Shown piece by piece: positions 59,811-64,000 of a DNA stretch of 64,000 bases. Source of the DNA: JAFGAV01 sp041479055 (lineage in GTDB: Bacteria; Acidobacteriota; Aminicenantia; Aminicenantales; JAFGAV01). The DNA lies in the NCBI GenBank assembly GCA_963702835.1, contig OY969762.1, positions 434,001 to 498,000 on the forward strand, read 5' to 3'. Position numbers and translations under genes: made by a program. The first letter of the stretch is position 1. Each line of letters opens with the position of its first letter. The notes below the pieces were generated by a model. That model had not been told where the DNA came from. It did not search any database and saw only the letters and a list, made by a program, of their open reading frames with translations.

Positions 59811-61895
59811 CTATTTCAGCTTGATTTTCAGACGGTGATTCTTAAAATCCGTCTGGATGATGACGAATTCATCCTGCTGGACACGAGTTTTCCGGAAAAC
59901 GACCGGCCGTCCGTCCAGGGTGACTTCCAGCTCCTCCGATCTCACCTCGCGCGATTCACCCGGCACGTACATCCAGGGCAACAGCACTTTGACCGTCCCC
60001 GGCTCGGTGAAGTTGCTGTTGAAGTCGAGGGCCAAGGTTTTTCCGTCGGCCAGCACCCGGTGCTCGTAGGCCAGGAAAATATCGGCCGCGGGCAGGAAGG
60101 CGTGTACCCGGGCTTCATCGCCGGCCAAGCGCGGCTCCAGGCTGATGCCGGCGCGGCTCATCCTCAGCCCAAAATACCCTTCCAGGAGAGCTTTGGCCAA
60201 GCTGCCGGCGCTGCCGCTGAAGAATTCGCTCCCGCGGGCTGTGCCCTTCCGATCGTCCCATTCCGATAATCCTCCGTTGCGCAAGTCCTTGAGGATGATC
60301 TCCCGGAGCTTGTCCTTGGCGGCGCGGCTGTAGCCGCTGTCGAAAAGGGCGTAAACGAGCCTGCCGCCGAACCAGTCCCACTGGCCGCCGTTCTGATATT
60401 CGTAGGGTTCGTCCACGGCCGGGTGCTTGAAAACCCCCGGCGGGTAGGGCGGCAGCAGCACTCCGCCGACCGTGGGCAGGCCGAAAGCCTTCTGCAGTTC
60501 AAGGGCTTTCTGCAGGATGAGATTTCTCTTGGTCTCATCGGCCAGCCCGGACAGGATGGCCGTGACGTTCCCGCCCATGGCAAAGAGTTCGTCCTCGTTG
60601 AAGTCATGAACGTATTTCGGGTCGAGATGGATATGGACCCGATAGAATCCGCGCTCCGGCTGCCAGAGCCGCTCGTTCGCCTTTTTCTGCAGGGAATCGG
60701 CCTGGATGGTCCACAACATGGCCTTTTCCTTAAAGCCGGCCCCCTCCATCATGGCCGCCAGTTCGCGGGCGGCCTGGTAGAACATGGCCTGGTCGTATAT
60801 ATCGGCTGTGAGGTGTGAGCGGCTGTCGCGATAGACGGCCTGCTGGTCGGAGTCCACTTCCTCCACATCGCCCCAGTCGATGGTGTGGGCGCCGGTGACC
60901 AAGCCCGTTTTCTCGTCGAACCGCTCGGCCAGGACATAGCCCAGGGCCCGCTCCAAGCGATTCAGAATTGTCTGTCCTTCGATCTCCTCTTGCAGCCAGC
61001 TCGAGCCCAGCAGTCCGGCGGCCTGGCTGGCGGCCAGCACGGCGCTCGTTTCCTGGTCGGTCTCGACCGAGTTCTTATCCGTCCGGCCTTGAATGTCGAA
61101 CCAGTCGGACAGGGAGCCGTCCTCCTTCTGAAAGGACAGGTGTTCCCGGAGCCAGGAATCGATGTAGTCGCGGTCGTAGAACCAGCGGCTGGCGGGAATG
61201 ATGGTGCTGGCATCCCTGAGCCAGATCTGCGGATAGCCCGTTCCGGCCCGGAACCCCGCCACCCGCCCCGTCCGTCCATTGAAGGTGACATCGTTGCGGT
61301 TGAGGGTGATGCGAATGAGCTTGAGGAGGTCGGCCAGGCCCTTCCGTTCCGCTCGAAAATTGGTGAACCGGCCGTAATCAAGGGTCAGAGCTTCGGAGTT
61401 CTCCGGCCAGGGTCTGGGCTTGACCAGGAGCGCAACCTGATAGGTCCTGGAGCCCAGGTCCTTAAACCAAGAGACGCCCTCCTGCACTAAGTCGAGCTCC
61501 AGGAAATACTTGCCCGCTTCAAGAGGAGCTTTGCCCGTGAGCGTCAGGCCGGCCGTTCCCCCGGCCGGAATAAGCCTGGAGAATGGATAGCGGGTGTTGT
61601 CCCGGGAAAGCATGCGTTTTTTCGAATTGAGAAGGTGGTAGGACAGCATCACCGGGTTCGGGCCGGAGGAGATCCAATCTTTGCGGCCCGTATTTTTAGC
61701 TTCGACCCTCAGCAGGAACGGTTCGCCCTCCCAGGCTTCGAGGCTTTGTCGAGCGGGCTTTATCCGGCAGGCGTAATCCCTGGAGCTGTTGTCTTTGGGG
61801 AAATCCTGGCTGTCCCGGCATCCGGAGATAATGGCCGGAATCAAGGCCAGCCCGACGAGGGCCAGCCGAGCACAGAATCCGCAGATTGGCCTCAT
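59811..61895 (-). CDS. Six-hairpin glycosidase-like lipoprotein
   Basis: Lipoprotein of 694 residues; lipobox IISGC with the acylated Cys at 26. Residues about 45-165 form an Ig-like or CARDB-type beta domain (EAKNTGRKDW). Residues about 180-620 look like an (alpha/alpha)6 glycoside hydrolase of the amylo-glucosidase/GH63/GH15 kind: YPQIWLRDAST, DGSLSDWFDIQG, ETDQETSAV, GGQWDWFGGR. W-x-R-D and E-W-D-D acidic residues could be catalytic, but the family was not fixed. A short C-terminal beta domain follows. It probably acts on alpha-glucosides in the periplasm or at the surface. Its start is 7 nt after hypE, an odd operon partner. Confidence 0.75.
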   Translation of the reverse strand: MRPICGFCARLALVGLALIPAIISGCRDSQDFPKDNSSRDYACRIKPARQSLEAWEGEPFLLRVEAKNTGRKDWISSGPNPVMLSYHLLNSKKRMLSRDNTRYPFSRLIPAGGTAGLTLTGKAPLEAGKYFLELDLVQEGVSWFKDLGSRTYQVALLVKPRPWPENSEALTLDYGRFTNFRAERKGLADLLKLIRITLNRNDVTFNGRTGRVAGFRAGTGYPQIWLRDASTIIPASRWFYDRDYIDSWLREHLSFQKEDGSLSDWFDIQGRTDKNSVETDQETSAVLAASQAAGLLGSSWLQEEIEGQTILNRLERALGYVLAERFDEKTGLVTGAHTIDWGDVEEVDSDQQAVYRDSRSHLTADIYDQAMFYQAARELAAMMEGAGFKEKAMLWTIQADSLQKKANERLWQPERGFYRVHIHLDPKYVHDFNEDELFAMGGNVTAILSGLADETKRNLILQKALELQKAFGLPTVGGVLLPPYPPGVFKHPAVDEPYEYQNGGQWDWFGGRLVYALFDSGYSRAAKDKLREIILKDLRNGGLSEWDDRKGTARGSEFFSGSAGSLAKALLEGYFGLRMSRAGISLEPRLAGDEARVHAFLPAADIFLAYEHRVLADGKTLALDFNSNFTEPGTVKVLLPWMYVPGESREVRSEELEVTLDGRPVVFRKTRVQQDEFVIIQTDFKNHRLKIKLK

Positions 61896-61902
61896 GATCG
61901 CG

Positions 61903-62916
61903 TCAACATATTCTGGGCAGGAGTTCCGAGGTCAAGGGCTCCAGCCGCCTCAGCCCGCCGGCCAGGGTGGCCAGGAGCAGCTCGCCCGGTCTTCCCGCCT
62001 TGTTTTCCACCCGGCCGATGATGGCCGCTCTCCGGCCTTGGGCCTGACGTCTGAGCGAGCGGAGGATGGCATCCGCTTTCTTGGCCGGGACGGCCAGGAC
62101 GGCCCGGCCCTCGCAGGCCAGGTAAAGCGGATCGATCCCCAGCAACTCAGCCGCTCCCCGGACCGGCTTGGAGAGCGGGATCTTTTCCTCCTCGATGAGT
62201 AGAGAGTAGGGAAGTTGCTCGGTCAGCTCGGAGAGGATGGTGGCCAGGCCTCCCCGGGTGATGTCCCTCATCCACAGCGCGCCCTGTTTCCACAGAGGGA
62301 GAAGGAATCGGAGCGGAGCGCAATCGCTTTTAATTTTGGCCGACAGGCTGAAGTCGCCGCGCGCCAACAGCACGGCCAGGCTGTGTTCGCCCAAGCTCCC
62401 GGTGACGATGACCGCGTCGCCCGGCCGCATTTTGGATAGCGAGGGCTTGGCCAGGACCCGGCCCAGGCCGGAAGTGACGATGAACACTTTGTCGGCCTGG
62501 CCGCGGCGGACGACCTTGGTATCGCCGGTGACGACTTCGACTCCGGCCTTGGCTGCCGCGGATTTGATGGAGCTCAGGATTCTCTTCAGGTCCTCCATGG
62601 CCAGCCCCTCTTCCAGAATGAGCGACAGGGACAAGTACTGGGGTACGGCTCCGGAGACCACCAGGTCGTTGACCGTGCCGTTCACGGCCAGCCGGCCGAT
62701 ATCCCCGCCCGGGAAGAAAATTGGATCGACCACATAAGCGTCTGTAGTAAAGGCGATCCCCTCCGGGAGATGGCTGGCGTCCGGAAGGCCGCGCAGCAAT
62801 GGGCTTTGGAAGGTGGTCAGGATGTGACGGCTGAGGAAATCCCTCATCAGCCGGCCTCCGCTTCCAAGTTCCAGGCTGATCCTGGCCGGCTGTTCCTTAA
62901 GAAAACGCGGGCTCAT
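61903..62916 (-). CDS. hypE: Hydrogenase maturation protein HypE
   Basis: HypE, 337 residues; dehydrates the thiocarboxamide on its own C-terminal cysteine to the thiocyanate that becomes the CN ligand of [NiFe]-hydrogenase. ELGSGGRLM near the N-terminus and TTDAYVVDPIFFPGGDIG belong to the ATP/PurM-like fold; VVTGDTKVV and MRDITRGGLATIL follow. The chain ends in PRIC, the required terminal cysteine. It overlaps hypD by 4 nt. HypF, which loads it, is encoded at 9174-11462. Confidence 0.96.
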   Translation of the reverse strand: MSPRFLKEQPARISLELGSGGRLMRDFLSRHILTTFQSPLLRGLPDASHLPEGIAFTTDAYVVDPIFFPGGDIGRLAVNGTVNDLVVSGAVPQYLSLSLILEEGLAMEDLKRILSSIKSAAAKAGVEVVTGDTKVVRRGQADKVFIVTSGLGRVLAKPSLSKMRPGDAVIVTGSLGEHSLAVLLARGDFSLSAKIKSDCAPLRFLLPLWKQGALWMRDITRGGLATILSELTEQLPYSLLIEEEKIPLSKPVRGAAELLGIDPLYLACEGRAVLAVPAKKADAILRSLRRQAQGRRAAIIGRVENKAGRPGELLLATLAGGLRRLEPLTSELLPRIC

Positions 62917-64000
62917 CTTCGTGAATATTTATAATACACCAGGCAGGCGCCCTCCAGGGAGACCATGCAGGGTCCCCGGGGAGATTCCGGGTTGCAGATT
63001 CGGCCGAAGAGGCCGCACTCCGGCGGCGCCAGCGCTCCGCGCAGAACCTCTCCGCACCGGCAGCCGGCCAGCTCGGCCAAGCCCGGCTCGAGCCGGAGGC
63101 CGTGCTTTTTTTCCGCATCCCAGGCGCCGTATGAATCTCTGATCCTCAGGCCGCTCTTGGGAATGAGGCCCAGACCCCGCCAAAGGGCGTCTTTGACTTC
63201 CAGCATCTCTTCCATGATGGCCAGCGCTCGGGGGTTGCCCTCGTCGCGGACAACCCGGCCGTACACATTGGCCACGGCCGGCCTTTTTTGGATGATTTGG
63301 CCGAGGATCGAAGAGACAGCCAACAGTATATCGGCCGGCTCAAACCCGGCCACCGCGCCCGGCACGCCGAACTCCTCGGCCACAAAAGCGTACGGACGCA
63401 GCCCGATGATGGCCGAGACGTGGCCCGGATAAAGGAATCCTTGGAGGCGCACCTCCCCCGACTCCAGGATTGCCCGCAGGGGCGGGGGAATGATCCACAG
63501 GGCGGAGAGGACGCAGAAGTTGGACAGACGCTCCCGGGCGGCCTGCTTGATGGTCAGGGCGATGGAAGGGATGGTCGTTTCGAACCCCACGCCAAAAAAG
63601 ATGACCTCCCGGCCGGGGTTCTGCCGGGCCGCCTCCAGGGCCTCCTGCGGAGAATAAACGATTTTGAGGCGTGATCCGGCCGCGGGGACCACGGTCTGGA
63701 GCGAGCCCCGCGGTGTGGGAACGCGGGTCATGTCCCCGAAGGTGGCCAGGATGATGTTCTCCCGGCCGGTGACCAGCCCGATGGCCGCCTCATGATAGGC
63801 GTCGGGCGTGATGCACACCGGGCAGCCGGGTCCGGAGGTCATGACCACGCCGGCCTGCTCAAGCATCGGCTGCAGGCCATAACGGTGGATGGTCATGGTG
63901 TGGGTGCCGCAGACCTCCATCAGCCGCAGGGGCGGGCCTGCCTGTTTGGCTTGGCGGCCGATGGTCCGCAGCAGGCCGGCCAAGACCTTCCGGTCGCGGA
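62913..64000 (-). CDS. hypD: Hydrogenase maturation protein HypD, 5' end outside window
   Basis: HypD, the iron-sulfur scaffold on which Fe(CN)2CO is built together with HypC. Visible motifs: MEVCGTHTMTIHRYG, GPGCPVCITP, FFGVGFETTIP and the C-terminal cluster cysteines CRCGEVLRG with CGLFGRICNPESPRGPCMVS. A TTG at 63983 could start it, but in-frame codons continue to the window edge and read RDRKVLAG, matching the F-R-D-x-x-L-A start of other HypD proteins. The gene therefore most likely continues past 64000. HypC would be expected just beyond. Confidence 0.95.
   Translation of the reverse strand, partial: RDRKVLAGLLRTIGRQAKQAGPPLRLMEVCGTHTMTIHRYGLQPMLEQAGVVMTSGPGCPVCITPDAYHEAAIGLVTGRENIILATFGDMTRVPTPRGSLQTVVPAAGSRLKIVYSPQEALEAARQNPGREVIFFGVGFETTIPSIALTIKQAARERLSNFCVLSALWIIPPPLRAILESGEVRLQGFLYPGHVSAIIGLRPYAFVAEEFGVPGAVAGFEPADILLAVSSILGQIIQKRPAVANVYGRVVRDEGNPRALAIMEEMLEVKDALWRGLGLIPKSGLRIRDSYGAWDAEKKHGLRLEPGLAELAGCRCGEVLRGALAPPECGLFGRICNPESPRGPCMVSLEGACLVYYKYSRR

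Overview
The window is one continuous stretch of a GC-rich, densely coded bacterial chromosome. Most genes sit in operons with 4-17 nt overlaps. Gene content suggests an anaerobic, fermentative, diderm heterotroph: ferredoxin-dependent 2-oxoacid oxidoreductase, [NiFe]-hydrogenase maturation genes (hypD, hypE, hypF), class I fumarase, many GH57 enzymes, and several predicted outer-membrane barrels. The style (secreted barrels, kinase-SUMF1 fusions, GH57 enzymes) recalls uncultured phyla such as Candidatus Aminicenantes or relatives of Acidobacteria. That placement is an impression, not a demonstration.

Layout. 1-3251: ftsH-folP-cdaA (minus), the last gene cut by the left edge. 3785-6385: lemA, two TPM-domain genes and a half-size chromate transporter. 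6816-9167: ferredoxin with its own promoter and terminator, an M50 site-2-type protease, and a zinc-ribbon membrane protein. 9174-14633: operon of outer-membrane protein, M14 carboxypeptidase, queH and hypF (minus). 14733-15728: fabH. 15789-19571: fumA alpha-porG-porD-porA-porB (minus), with porB frameshifted twice. 19746-25347: GNAT/thioredoxin-like protein, an AT-rich glycosyltransferase, aldehyde dehydrogenase, an endonuclease IV-like protein and thiC. 25472-25785: remnant of a nucleotidyltransferase gene pair. 25886-36188: an alpha-glucan/glycogen cluster (three GH57 enzymes, glgC, histidine kinase plus receiver, frameshifted galT, opposing glgA).

36265-42808 is an accessory island behind an intact tRNA-His. 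Three copies of the 3' 50 bp of the tRNA mark repeated integration. The island carries two secreted proteins of unknown function, transposase remnants, and a 1023-residue kinase/SUMF1/hydrolase fusion flanked by 150-bp direct repeats. 42947-49489: a housekeeping operon, phoH-pgpH-ybeY-corC-era (minus). 49584-59796: an outer-membrane protein, then a rightward run of sulfate activation genes (sat, cysC) joined to nucleotide-sugar genes (epimerase, two UDP-sugar dehydrogenases), a broken GT2 gene and a radical SAM gene. 59811-64000: a glycosidase-like lipoprotein with hypE and hypD (minus), the last cut by the right edge.

Two themes stand out. The first is the tRNA-His island with its att-like array and composite signalling protein. 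The second is a short intergenic repeat with terminal inverted repeats (3265-3694 and 6384-6740) ending just upstream of promoter-like sequences. Three genes (porB, galT, GT2) are interrupted by single-base changes, three of the four in homopolymers. Sequence error should be excluded before calling them pseudogenes.
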